The position numbers and the translations under genes are program-made. DNA of 64,000 nt from Diorhabda sublineata (Eukaryota > Arthropoda > Insecta > Coleoptera > Chrysomelidae). The notes beneath the pieces were generated by a model. It had not been told where the DNA came from and did not search any database. It worked only from the letters and a program-made list of their open reading frames with translations. Of this stretch, positions 33,870 through 44,899 are shown in pieces; positions within the stretch are counted from its first letter, which is position 1, and each line of letters opens with the position of its first letter. The DNA lies in NCBI RefSeq assembly GCF_026230105.1, contig NC_079474.1, positions 25,996,794-26,060,793 on the forward strand, written 5' to 3'.

Positions 33870-36290
33870 AAGCTCAAGTTGTTTCTAATTTTCTTTAATG
33901 AACTTTCTAGCGAAGCTTAGCTTTGAGAGTTTTATCTTTTTACCGTTTTTCCGAGTATTTTACTTTTGCTGTATTTATGGATGGGATTCATTATTTATGT
34001 TCTTAATAATTAGTGGTATAAACAATGCATTCATATCTCTAGAAATATATATTGATGCAGTACAAGTTATAGTACCAATTCGTTTCCATGAAATTTCCTG
34101 GGTACCGATTATCCAAATCACGTACATGTGTAGTCACTCCTATCTAATATGGAATATTCATTCAATCTTTGACTGAGGAATTCTCAAAAATCGTATCGTT
34201 CACAGTAACTCTAGCATACAAATTCGAATGACTGGAGATTAGTTCAATATTTCCAAGGATAAATGATATACTCAATTTTTATAAAATTATTCATATAAAC
34301 ATTGATCCTGATTTTCATTAAAAAATTCTTTTGAGATGATATCCGAAGTAAAGAAGTGAATTTTCTATTTAAATCTCAGTATTGATCACGAGAATCTAAT
34401 TTACAAGGAAAAGCGATGTCTAAATTATAAAATATGAAAATTGAGTTATTAAAAATGCAAGATTAGCGCAATAGATAGATGAATGGAAATTTCAACCCTT
34501 TGTAATTTAAGTATTTGCATTTAAATAAACACTTGATAAAAATAATCGTGAAAAAATGTAGAAAATTAGGCAATTAGGAAGCAACCCTATGAAAGAAAAG
34601 GCTTTTTTATCAAAGGGGAAACTTTACCGATATATTCGTTACCGCAGGTAAAACAGAGACTTGAAAAAATATTTGCAGAACTGAATAAATTTTCATTCGC
34701 CGAGGAGGAGCGGTATGTAAACTAACTGACGAGCTTTTGAGTCAGCCGGGTGCAATTAGTACATAAAAGATAAAATGGCAAAAAAAGCCAACGACATAGA
34801 AATAATAAAGAATGCTCGTTTTAAAGATGCTTGCTTTGTACTCGAGTAGCCATTTGGAATGGATTTCAAGTGTACGCAGTTTTTTACTTTTCTCTCTCAC
34901 TCGTGTCGACTCTATCGTTTTGTCTTTGCTCACTCACTTTATTCCTCTAGGGTAGTTCATATCTAGTGCCATAGGCTATTAATTATTTTTTTTTAAGATA
35001 AATCGCTTTTTATGTTCACTGTTACCTGAGAATATTGCAGCTTTTTATAAGAGGAAAGCTGAATTTCAATTATCAATAAACGTTGCTGAAATATACATTT
35101 TCTGCGCTTTGATCTTATGAGCCTTACTTTAAGAGATTGATAATATACAATTTGTCCATGGAGTAGAGGAAATTATTTATATGTCGATTTATGTGGTTGA
35201 ATAAAAAGTTTTATAAAATAATTCAAAGCAACTGCACTTATCGATTGTAAGTATACAAGGTTACAATTTTATACCAAAACATCTTTACAACATATTTTTT
35301 TAACCATTAATAGTGAATATTTCCAGGTTCAAAAATCAATAAATATTCTATTTTTTAATATAATCTTCTTCTAAAACTAAGACACTTGTAGAGCGCTGGG
35401 AAGCCAACACTTTTTTCTACACAATCCACAGTCTAGGGATATTTACTATAGGACGTTGTCAATTTCGTAACGCAGTTTAGCTAATTTTTCTATCTTAGCT
35501 TTACCTTGCGTTGTGAGTGTGAAGCTTCGAAGGCAAAAGTGTTCCTACCTTATGGCATATAGCTGATAACTATTCATCATATCATCTATGGACGCCAATG
35601 TCAAAAAGAACCCATCCCAACAGCTACACTCCAAAAATGAACAGAGAAAGCAAACCCGCATCTTTCTTTTTATCAAATATTTATTAACATAAGGAATATA
35701 CACATATAAAACTAGGGCATCATACTGAAAATTGAGGCAGTGACAAGGGGAAAGAAAAATGAATTATATGAAACATAATTAACGAAAAATAACATAAATA
35801 GTTTCGTATTCGTATATCTGTACTATGTAGTTGGACAAAGTCTTCATCTTCGTCATCAAGTGTCATATCGTCTCCCTATTGGTTTATGCATGTGGAAGTG
35901 CATGTGTTTGTTCTATCGATGTCTGTGTCTGTGTTTTCAGTGTTTTTCCAGCATTTTGTCTGATCTGTATTATGCAGTCTAGTATGATTGTTGTTGGTAT
36001 TTTATCGTATCTAAATGTGCACAGTTTCCGTTAGTGATGACATGATATTTTTAGTCTTTATTAATCCATATGTTTTTCTCTCTGTCGTATCTTTGTCCCA
36101 TTTCTCCTGCAAGGCCACTATTTTATCTGTTTCCCTCAGTTTTTTATGTCTATGTAATTTCATATGCTATATAATTTTTTTTAGTGTTTCAAGTTTTTTT
36201 TGGTTTGAATCGTTGTTTGTTATTTCCCTTGAGTAATTATTGTATTACATTGTCAGAATGTGTGTCTAAATCTGTGTGATTAGAGTTAGA
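33870..36290. other. Unassigned AT-rich DNA
   Basis: No family was recognised. The minus strand of about 35830-36200 has a Lys-, Glu- and Thr-rich potential frame (SNQKKLETLKKII and similar) that could be the decayed 5' part of a LINE. The orientation does not match the RTE piece that follows, so this is weak. Confidence 0.35.
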
Positions 36291-36304
36291 CTAATCTTAG
36301 ATAA

Positions 36305-37245
36305 AACAAAAAATAAAGTGATATGGAAAAGGTATAAGTCTCAAGAATTCATGTCAATAGAGGGCTCCGACAAGGTGATCCGCTCTCCACTGTATTATTT
36401 AATATGGTTTTAGAAGTAATTATCCAAAATTCTAAATTAAATAGCGATGGGACAATCTTTAATAACGAATGCCAATGTCTAGCTTTCGCAGAGGACGTAG
36501 CGTTGATAGCAAAATCCAAGAAGCACTTAAAGAAAGCAGTAATAAAGTTGTAAGAGGAAGCCAAAAATTTTGGACTAGAAATAAATCAAGAGAAGACAAA
36601 ATATATGATCATGGGAGATACATAGAGAGATACAGAAGATTATTTATCCTTTAGGACAAACCAGACACAAAGAGTATAATTTCGAAAGAGTTTCCAACTT
36701 TGTATATCTAGGAGTAGTAATAGAGGAATAGAATAACTGAAGAAACACAAGAATTCTAAAGTATTAAATCTCTGATGAAGTCAAAATACGTGTCAAGAAA
36801 AACAAAAATAAGAATATATAAAACGGTAGTAAGACCCACCGCATTAGCATGTGAGACATGGATATTAAAAAAGGCAGATGAAGCCATGTTGGAAAGATGG
36901 GAGAGGAAGATACTAAGAGGAATATACGGAGGAGTACACACAGAAGAGGGCTAGAGGAGAAGAACTAATAAAGAATTGGAGGAACTTTATGGAGAAGCTA
37001 CAATAAGCTCGTTTATCAAGGGACAGAGGGTGAGATGTTGAGAAACTACATAGAGAACGGATACCAAAATTAGTACTGCAAAGAAGACTAATAGGGAAAA
37101 AGAAAAAGGGGCGACCAAGGAAGAGATGGTATGACTGTGTAATGGAAGACCTAAAAGATAATAATGTTCAGAATTGGAGAGAAACAGCTGTGAACAGGAA
37201 GGAATGGAGAAATATTATGTGGAAAATGCAAAAAGGAGGACTTTG
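36305..37245 (+). pseudogene. RTE-like LINE 3' half (RT core to stop)
   Basis: The frames begin RGLRQGDPLSTVLFNMVLEV (RT motif B region), then TIFNNECQCLAFAEDVALIA, where YADD has become FAED, and LEEEAKNFGLEINQEKTKY. They continue with the VRPTALACETWILKKADE-type block, MLERWERKILRGIYGG, then LQRRLIGKKKKGRPRKRWYD, CVMEDLKDNN, NWRETAVNRKEWRNIMWKMQ and the stop near 37243. This is the standard C-terminal layout of RTE-like elements (QGDPLS, YADD, ERKILR, GRPRKRW, DRxEWRN). It is the best preserved LINE in the window, with several frame changes. The endonuclease domain and RT motif A are missing, which fits 5' truncation on insertion. Confidence 0.9.
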
Positions 37246-37249
37246 ATAT

Positions 37250-38130
37250 ATAATATATAAAACTATGTAATATTGCAATTCTTGCCCTAGGCCTACATAT
37301 TGATTTATGTTGTATCTGTATATGTCGTTTAAGATTATGTTCTTTTTTTAGCTCTTTCTCTTATGTCTTTGTCTTTTGTAGTTATCCAAATGCCTATGGT
37401 CTTATCTCCTTCTTTTTCGCCTGCGTCTCTATATATTTGAGCATCTGGAATTTCTTGTATATATGTCATTTTCTCAATAAATATAGTTAGGCTTTTCTCC
37501 AAAAAAGTGACTATGAAGGTATTTACCTAATTATTATATGAACAGGTGTTTCAGATAAAGACTATTGTTTCAACTTAAATTTAGTTAATTGAGTATAATG
37601 CTATAATCAAAATCCATCTACTGTAGCATATTAATGAAAAAATTCAATTGAATTGCATCTGTATAGATATTTAATTCGAGCTTGCTTTTGCTTGTTGCTC
37701 AAAAAGCAATCGCAGCACTTACCATGCCCGTAGTTTTTTTATATAATCATATTGCATCCATTGCAATTCAAATATTTATTTCACTAGGTACTTTATTCGA
37801 CTATCGCTGAGAACAAAAACACGGATTTAATTGAACAAATCTTGAGTTGATATAGTTATTAACTGGGGCAGAACATAAGCAAAATAATAGTTATGTAACT
37901 TTTCCTCTGTTTCGTTGTGCTCCGCACAGATATGAGACATAGAACTAATCCATACGTCGTATTAATATGAAAAGTGATGTCAACTTCTGGAAAACAAATA
38001 GCACTCGTAGAACCGTGACTACCGCATATTACATTTAATAGTTACCAAGTTACAATCTTTAGAAATTATTTGAAAATCGTCAATATTCAGAGATTTTCCA
38101 ATCATAATCATGCAAAAATTGTTTCGAAGT
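37250..38130. other. LINE 3' flank and unassigned DNA
   Basis: The first 200 bases may be the 3' untranslated tail of the RTE-like element. After that nothing was recognised. Confidence 0.35.
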
Positions 38131-38133
38131 GTC

Positions 38134-38519
38134 TATTGATACCCTCCACGGGAATATCCGTAACTTTAATTTCAACCATAGGGACACGGACATTTTTAAG
38201 GAAATGGAGCTTTATCTGTGTCCCCAATTCCAGACGTGAATGTTACAATAGTAAGCTTTAACTCACGGATGAATACTGTCATGGATGAATATTGTCCATG
38301 GATAAATACCACCTACAGATGAAATTTGACATATATGCCATTTTTAGTCCCAATATATTCTTTTTTTTTTCATTCATATAGAACGAATAATATAAAAAAT
38401 TTATGTAATAAATAATTTGATTGTAAGAATAACCCTAGTAAGTCCATAGCAATTGGATACGGATGATTAGATTAGGTTAGGTTGGTTTAGTTTTAAAATT
38501 TCCGTGGAGGGTGCCAATA
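38134..38519. repeat. Candidate MITE with 22-23 bp terminal inverted repeats
   Basis: The left end begins TATTGATACCCTCCACGG (38134). The right end, reverse complemented from 38519, begins TATTGGCACCCTCCACGG and then continues AAAT. The two match over about 20 bases with few differences, enclosing about 386 bases without coding capacity. Inside, around 38264-38325, ATGGATGAATA-like units repeat loosely. TTAGGTTAGG sits near the right end. A target duplication is not obvious. The superfamily cannot be assigned from the ends alone. Confidence 0.6.
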
Positions 38520-40919
38520 ACAGCACCGCGATTGTTTACTTAACAAAAGAAATCTCCAAATAAAGAAATATCCATCTCTAAAGCATTAGTTGAAAAATAT
38601 CGTTCTTCAAAATAGAATAGAAAGATTAATTGAGAAGTTATTGAAGCTACTGTTCATTCCACACCATTAACGCATTCTGCTCAATTCTCGCTTTTCCTGT
38701 GTTAATACTATCAATAAAAATTGTCTCATGCTGTCCAATTGTTACTAGAAATTTTATCTGATTGAATATTGCAGTAAATTATAAAATGGTCATAAATACC
38801 CTCATCGCAACATAATTTTATTCATATGTCTTGAAAATTAAACTTAAACTCAACTATAAAGTAGAGTAAAATGTCAAACATATCGTTTAAATTCAGTGCA
38901 AATTGTGAAACTATATTAACCAGAAAGGCCAATATTTTCCACATGGGAAGAAACCAGAAAATCGTGCAATAAAAAATTGAGAAATACTGTACCTGAACTA
39001 GAACATTAATCATTTTCGAAATATTTATTTTATCCTTTGTATGCTGCCTAAATTTTATTATTATAGTCATTAAGCTCACTTTTTGAGAAAATTGTTCGAA
39101 CAAGCAACCAGTACCTACAAAACGTCTACTATTATAATGGATGATCCTTTCTTATGGTTATTATACACCATATATCTGGTAGACACGACTCAGTGGCAGC
39201 CTAATGATATTTTGCCATGTTCATCAAGTTTATTTGTTTACTCAAACCACTCCTCTTTGTATAACAGAGGACGCCGCTCCGGCTTCGCTTCTCGTATGTT
39301 TATTGTGACGTAATCGCTCTCTATTGAGGCGTCTAGGATGGCTGTGAGGGTTGTTTGTTTTTTCGACACCAATTATTGTCGCTTGTTTCGATCGATGCCC
39401 TAGAATATAAGCGACTCGACTTGGAATGAAAAGAACGCAACAGGATGGAATTTTAAACGTTCTTTATTCATCATATTAACGATAAAGCCTGGCCATTTTT
39501 TTGTCGAAAAATATCAAATGAAGTGCTTAGCAATAAAATTAGAGAAATAATTCATTTCAGATCATTTACACTGCACTCTACTTTTGAAATAAAGCTGATA
39601 CATAAGATCGTTTTGTAAGTAATTGCAAAGTTTTCAGATTATTGGAAGTCATTCGTTTGCTTCTGTCAGTATTAATTTATTATCATTTTGATTTTTAGTG
39701 ATATCTCATTGGTTTTAAGATTGCAATTCTTACGTATTTAACGTGTGACAAATGGGAAGTTGCCTATAAGTAATCATTTATAATTTTTAGATTGGTACAG
39801 GGAAAAATGATAAAGACATTCATTGAGTCACTGAAGTAGTAATTTCTAATTGAAATGGGTTTCAGTTTAATTAATGAAGAATATACCTACGTGGGTCCAG
39901 CATTATACGGTAGAGTAGAGGGGAAAGAAATCCATATAATTTGTCTTTTTCATCTTCTCTCATTAATCATTTTTATATTCTATGGAGAATTTCATTGTAC
40001 TAACTGTATTTGAACTTATAAAAATAACAAACTGAGTAGGAGCAGGTATCTAGAATGGATATTTTCCATTTTTTTGGTCATAGTTTCAAAAATTGATCAT
40101 TTATAATAACAGAACTAGGATACTAAGTTACAGTAAAATTCCATTTTGACTTTGATCACTTTTTCTCGAAATATGTTGAATGTACTTAATGATATGAAAA
40201 TATACCAAATCTAAGTGAGGAGTATGGAAAAAATTGTAAAGTCTCATGCCTCGTAATAAATTTCTGTGAAGAAATATAATTGAAGGATAAACATAAATGA
40301 ATAAATTATTTTCAAGCTGATTGATTCTATGAATCTTTTTTAAAAAAATATCAATAGATCACAATAATTATTTAAGATTCTCGAATTAATCCGTAGTAGT
40401 TCCACTTTTTTTTTAACATTGCTATCACTAAAAAATGTTATTCATACCAACTAATGTTGTATTTGATTATAATAATATATTCAATAAATTTATTTTCTGA
40501 AAAATCGCGTGTAGCTGGGTTGAAATATTTCTTTGATTCAGATCACTCATTCTAAATTTATAGATTCCACATACATAGTCACAGAACTATATTTCTTCAA
40601 AAACTCGGATTAGGGTGAGACTTAGCACATCAGTAGATGAAATAGAGAGTAGAGTTCATGCACTTATACCTATTTCAAGTCAGTTCTTAATTGTGTACGA
40701 ATACATTAGCAGGTGGTGTAGTCATTGATATGTTGTTTGATAAATTTGTTGCAATATGCCCTTCCTACACACAAATTTTTAAAATCATAGGATTCAAAAT
40801 TAAATATAAAAAGTGAAGTTAATAGAAATATTGATTAATATTTTTGGCGAAGACTTCGTCGTTAGATACAAATATGGGATATTTCCAAACCATCTCAAGA
40901 ACTTATGGTCAATTAGCTC

Positions 40920-40920
<1 letters not shown>
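38520..40920. other. Unassigned AT-rich DNA
   Basis: No recognisable gene. Frames at 38822-39103 and 39083-39313 have no known motif. A less AT-rich patch at about 39250-39440 holds no long frame. Confidence 0.4.

Positions 40921-40922
<2 letters not shown>

Positions 40923-40959
<37 letters not shown>
40923..40959. repeat. (TA)n microsatellite, left border of the Penelope pair
   Basis: A perfect AT run of about 37 bases directly abuts the 3' end of Penelope copy A. Confidence 0.95.
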
Positions 40960-40962
<3 letters not shown>

Positions 40963-41260
40963 GCATCTAAATGCTCTTGATTTTAGGTTTTACAAAATAC
41001 AACTATATATTGTACTTAAATTATTCAGATCTTTTTCATTCATCACTTATAACTTTTTCGTTTTTATAAATGTGAACCATTTCGAAAAATTCCCTTTTTC
41101 AAGTATTAGATTCCGTTTCAAGAATTTTGTATTTATGTTTTTTTGATTTTTCATGGTTCCTTAATGCAGTTCTATTTTTTATCGTATTGATGCCAGTCAA
41201 TTTTCTAAATACTGAGATGTTTGCCCTATGTATTTATTTCGTTAGATGTAGTTTCTTTAT
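40960..41260 (-). pseudogene. Penelope-like element, copy A (3' end with GIY-YIG tail)
   Basis: The minus strand carries the end of a Penelope-like protein. From about 41235 downwards it reads YIGQTSQYLEN (YIG motif of the GIY-YIG endonuclease), then, with frame changes, ALRNHEKSKKHK, FFEMVHIYKNEKVI and LNNLS. These match the corresponding segments of copy B at 42105-42350 nearly residue for residue. The 3' untranslated end, CTAAAATCAAGAGCATTTAG followed by ATGCATTTATAT at 40960-40990, matches copy B near 42590-42627. About 250 bases of 3' sequence present in B are deleted in A. Copy A lies head to head with copy B and runs into a TA microsatellite. Confidence 0.85.
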
Positions 41261-41309
41261 GAACAAATATTCCTATTACCATCGAGAAAAATATATCAAT
41301 GATAATTAA

Positions 41310-42350
41310 AAATGGGACAGAATTAAAGAATGTACAGAAATATCTCAAAACGAATTTATAAAAGCTATAGAATTAACACTTACAACAATATATTTCAAAC
41401 ATGAAAATGAAATATACAAACAAATTGATGTTTTTGCTATGGGGGCTTCCATTTCAAGTGTTATAGTACAATGGGAAATGGAAGATCTTGAGGAAACTGT
41501 CCTAAGCAAACTTAATATAAATATTCCATGCTTTTTCCGATATGTAGGTGATTGCATTACTGCTGAACTAAAGAATCAAATTGAAAACATGAATAAAAAA
41601 ATTCAATTTTCATTATAAGAAACTTCAATTCACAATCGAGGTTGAGCAAAGTAATAGAATCAATTTTCTTGATGTCACATTATATAAAATTACCAATAAC
41701 ATAAGAACAGGATGGTATACGAAACCAACTTCTCAAGATATTTAAACAATTCGTGTCATCCTATGTGACAGAAAAATCAGTGATAATAAGTTTGGCTAAT
41801 AGATCTATCCAACAAAAAGCTAAAACTTCATTGAAAGAAAATAATTATGCGGAAAAAATTATATTCAAAAAAAGATAAACAAATACTACAATCAATTTTG
41901 AAACAAAACAAAAACGAAAGATCAAAACAAAATATTTTTCCTTACCATATTACATTACATTTATTACAATAAATATGATCTTTGTATAAGTCATGAAGGA
42001 CATAATACTTTATTCAAATATTTCACTAAATTAAAATCTAAAACACCAAAAAACAAATGTAATATTATATACCAAGTGCCTTGTACTAATTGTGACGCTG
42101 TCTACATAAGGCAGACCTCTCAATATTTAGAAAATAGACTAAAACGTCATCAATAAGATAAAAAAAATAAAACTGCAATAATGAACCATGAAATATCAAA
42201 AAATATAAATTCAACTACTAAGACTCAAAAATTCTTTGAACGGAGTCTAATACACGAAAAAGAGAATTTTTAGAAATGGTTCACATTCGTAAGGACGAAA
42301 AAGCTATAAATGATAAAAAAGACCTGAGTAATTTAAGTAAAATTGATTAA
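41310..42350 (+). pseudogene. Penelope-like reverse transcriptase and GIY-YIG endonuclease (copy B)
   Basis: This copy has a Penelope-type RT with a C-terminal GIY-YIG endonuclease. KAIELTLTTIYF and YKQIDVFAMGASISS (41436-41450 holds AMGAS, normally PMGSPLS) are followed by WEMEDLEE and FFRYVGDCITAEL. There the catalytic RYVDD has become RYVGD, so one Asp is lost. After frame changes come FVSSYVTEKSVIISLANRS and then the endonuclease: NIIYQVPCTNCDAVYIRQTS (42058-42120), RLKRHQ, NHEISKNIN and the end EFLEMVHIRKDEKAIND, KDLSNLSKID stop. The GIY motif reads IIY and YIG reads YIR. The upstream part of the RT is missing. The frame stops near 42350, followed by about 280 bases of 3' sequence. Confidence 0.9.
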
Positions 42351-42479
42351 GTACTGCTACATATTTGAAATGTGAGGACTGATGAAAAATTAATTTTTCT
42401 TATTAAAACAAAGTTCTACGTTGATTTTATCCTTATTTTGATATTCGTGATGAAGGTGATCTGATAGATCAATATAAAT

Positions 42480-42627
42480 AAGCATATTGTCAGTGTGAAT
42501 ATCATATTTTGATAAAGACTTAAAAATTCGAAACGTCAAAATTTATCTTTCTTTTAAAAATTATCAAAAAAAATTCATTTTAAAACAGAAGAGAACTAAA
42601 ATCAAGAACATTTAGATGCATTAATAT
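42480..42627 (+). repeat. Penelope 3' sequence with conserved GAAACGTC block
   Basis: Downstream of the copy B stop lies TTTTGATAAAGACTTAAA, then TTCGAAACGTCAAAATTTAT. This resembles the TGATGA ... GAAAC ... GTC order of hammerhead motifs known from Penelope pseudo-LTRs, though worn. It ends with CTAAAATCAAGAACATTTAG, the terminal block shared with copy A. The same GAAACG-type block marks the four palindromic repeats elsewhere in the window, which is the main reason to link those to Penelope-like elements. Confidence 0.6.
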
Positions 42628-42657
42628 ATCAAAAGGTCTAAGAAATAAGAAATTAAA

Positions 42658-42660
<3 letters not shown>

Positions 42661-42710
<50 letters not shown>
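42661..42710. repeat. (TA)n microsatellite, right border of the Penelope pair
   Basis: A perfect run of about 25 TA units lies shortly after the 3' end of Penelope copy B. With the run at 40923-40959 it brackets the two copies. Confidence 0.95.
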
Positions 42711-42713
<3 letters not shown>

Positions 42714-42718
42714 AAGAA

Positions 42719-42795
42719 GATATAAAGAAGATAAAATTTGACGATTCGACTTATCTTTATTTCTTCATCAAAATATTTTGATATTTCAAACTCTT
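42719..42795 (-). repeat. Inverted copy of the Penelope 3' block
   Basis: Reverse complemented, this reads GAAATATCAAAATATTTTGA then TGAAGAAATAAAGATAAG and TCGAATCGTCAAA. It closely matches the copy B 3' block at 42500-42550 in opposite orientation. It still has TTGATGAAG where copy B has TTGATAAAG. It shows that a further Penelope copy, or the other pseudo-LTR of the same insertion, lies beyond the TA run. Confidence 0.65.
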
Positions 42796-42799
42796 TACC

Positions 42800-44040
42800 C
42801 ACTATCCTTGATAATAAGTTACCCGAATTCAATGTTACAACAGAAGACCCCTAAATATGTAATCCTGAACTAACGATCTTACGATCTTGAAGTTTCTCCA
42901 ATTAGTATATGAGTAGAATAGGACTTCGTAATAAATGTTCGATAGAAACAATGTTTTGTTTTCAAGTTAACAAGCAAACCAAAGTATGTTATTTAACTAT
43001 CAAGGTTCATTCTAATGTTTTGACGTTTTCCTAGGATTTGTTTCTGTTTTAGAGAATTATATCGAATTACATTTGTCTTGGTCCTCCTTTTTCCCTCTTC
43101 ATTTGTACTTTCAGATTTTCGTTCAAATCGTTTATATTCCTTCCCAAGTTAACTATTGCTATTGTATAAAGTTCAATATAAGTTGTGTTCCTAATTTTTA
43201 TCATTATTTCTAGTATCAATCCATTTCTCATGATTTTCTGTTCTGGGGTTTTTTATTTGTTGTTGCTTTACTTTGAAGGTCGAGAATTCACATCTATAAA
43301 TTTGGACCGGTTAAGAAAGATATTCTAAACGTGTTTTTGGTGCCTATAGTTTTTTCTTTTTGGTTACTATACAGCTTCAAAGAATTTTAATCGTTTTTTT
43401 CGGCATCTCGTTTTGCAGTTGCATCCAACATTATGTTTACCTTCCATGTTGTTTTTTTAAACTCCGTATTGATATAAAGGTGTCTCTTTATATAATGAAT
43501 CAGTTTTATTTGGTTTTATTCTCATGTCTCTTCTCTCCTTACAGCGTTTCTTTCACATTTCTTTACATTAATCCCATTTTCTTAAATCAAACAAACTGTT
43601 TCTTCATTCTATGTTTATCTTTCTTTATTATAACGTACATATTTAGGTTGGATAGTAATGTCTCATTTCTTTCATAATTTTAGGTCTGATTTCAACTCAT
43701 TTTGTACTACGAAAATTTTACTTTATTCCATATGCATATTTTGATAATAGTTATTTATGCAACAAGTGCAAAAAGTAAGTGTTTATTGCAGAGTATTGAA
43801 GAGTGTAGTATTTCAATGTACACCTGAAGAAAAAATAGTCTGTCACTCGGAGGAGACGACCCATTATATGTTTCGCCCAGTTCCTGGGCGCAACAATAAT
43901 AATAGCCCCTCCTCCTAGTAACATAATATACTATTATTTAAGTGTAAAGAAATAAAAAGCGTAATTTAAGAACCAAATATTTAATAATTAATTAACACTA
44001 TCGGTTAACATCGAGAAGGTTGGGAACTAGTAATTAACTT
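42800..44040. other. Unassigned T-rich DNA
   Basis: The plus strand is strongly T-rich from about 43060 to 43680. Its reverse strand is Lys- and Arg-rich without a motif I know, and it may be the decayed 5' part of an element on the minus strand. A short GC-richer block with TCCTGGGCG and CCTCCTCCTAG lies at about 43850-43920. Confidence 0.35.
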
Positions 44041-44044
44041 AAAC

Positions 44045-44885
44045 ATTATTTGTACCGTTAATATTGAAAGTAATTGTACAATTTTTGCAATTTTCAATAT
44101 CAATATTTCTTAGTGAATTATTTTTCAATTCTACTTCATGATTTGTGACTTCTCTAAATCTACTAGTACTTGGTATCTGTAAATTGTCATTTTCTTGAGC
44201 TTGAATTATGTGTTTTCCAACATTCAGTTTGTTTGCAAGTAATTGCTCTACATATCCTTTCGCTACTGTCGACGATGTCCATCTGAAAGAAGTTTTGCCG
44301 ATGATCTCTTGAAGCAGTGACTGTGTATAGTTCAGGATTCTCTAAATTCATAAATTTTGCAATTTCATATGGGTTTTTAGCAAACGTGTTAGCACTAATA
44401 GGACAGTGCACTTTTCATTTCGGTAATTGATAAAACACGTTTATGTAGAATATTACTGAGACGTGTATTTACGGAATATATCGATAAAATTGAATCATTC
44501 TTCAACCTCACCTCTAATGACAAAACTTCGTTCCTTATCAGTTTTTGAACGTGGCACTTTTGCAATTAATATTGAACCCACTTCTTATGTGTCTTCAATA
44601 CTTCAATTTTTGAAGTTCATATCTAGGACAAGCCCCTGCCATGCCAAATATTGCAGCAATCTACAACAAGTAAGTTTAAAATCTTACATTTTTAATCAAA
44701 TATTGGGAATTCTGAGCTTTTAGAAATTGATAAATGTGTCTCATATTAAACACTTTTGACTTTTCTTACCGAAATTCTCTGGAGTTCTGCTTCATAAATG
44801 TCATTACTTTTTTGTAAATTGAAATATTATTATTTTCTTTTGTAGAAAGAGCTCTCACCATTGAGTGATCAGACCAAAATGATGA
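44045..44885 (-). pseudogene. Crypton-like tyrosine recombinase remnant
   Basis: Read on the minus strand from 44880 downwards, this shows FWSDHSMVRALSTKENNNIS, YKKVMTFMKQNSREF, EKSKVF, then IAAIFGMAGACPRYELQKLK with IAKVPRSKTDKERSFVI. It continues NTFAKNPYEIAKFMNLENPE, LYT, then in another frame HCFKRSSA, and finally FRWTSSTVAKGYVEQLLANK. This is the tyrosine recombinase layout. The box I Arg is in GACxRxEL. The box II HxxR is shifted out of frame and reads HCFK. The Trp and the nucleophilic Tyr lie in RWTSSTVAKGY. Such proteins act on Crypton-type DNA transposons in insects. Several frame changes make it inactive. A DIRS-like origin is less likely, as no RT or RNase H lies nearby. Confidence 0.8.
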
Positions 44886-44899
44886 GGATCTAATATCTT

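Noticed and set aside
43360..43677. 105-codon Phe- and Leu-rich frame, possible membrane protein
   Set aside because: The interval is T-rich low-complexity sequence and the frame has no motif or plausible start context.
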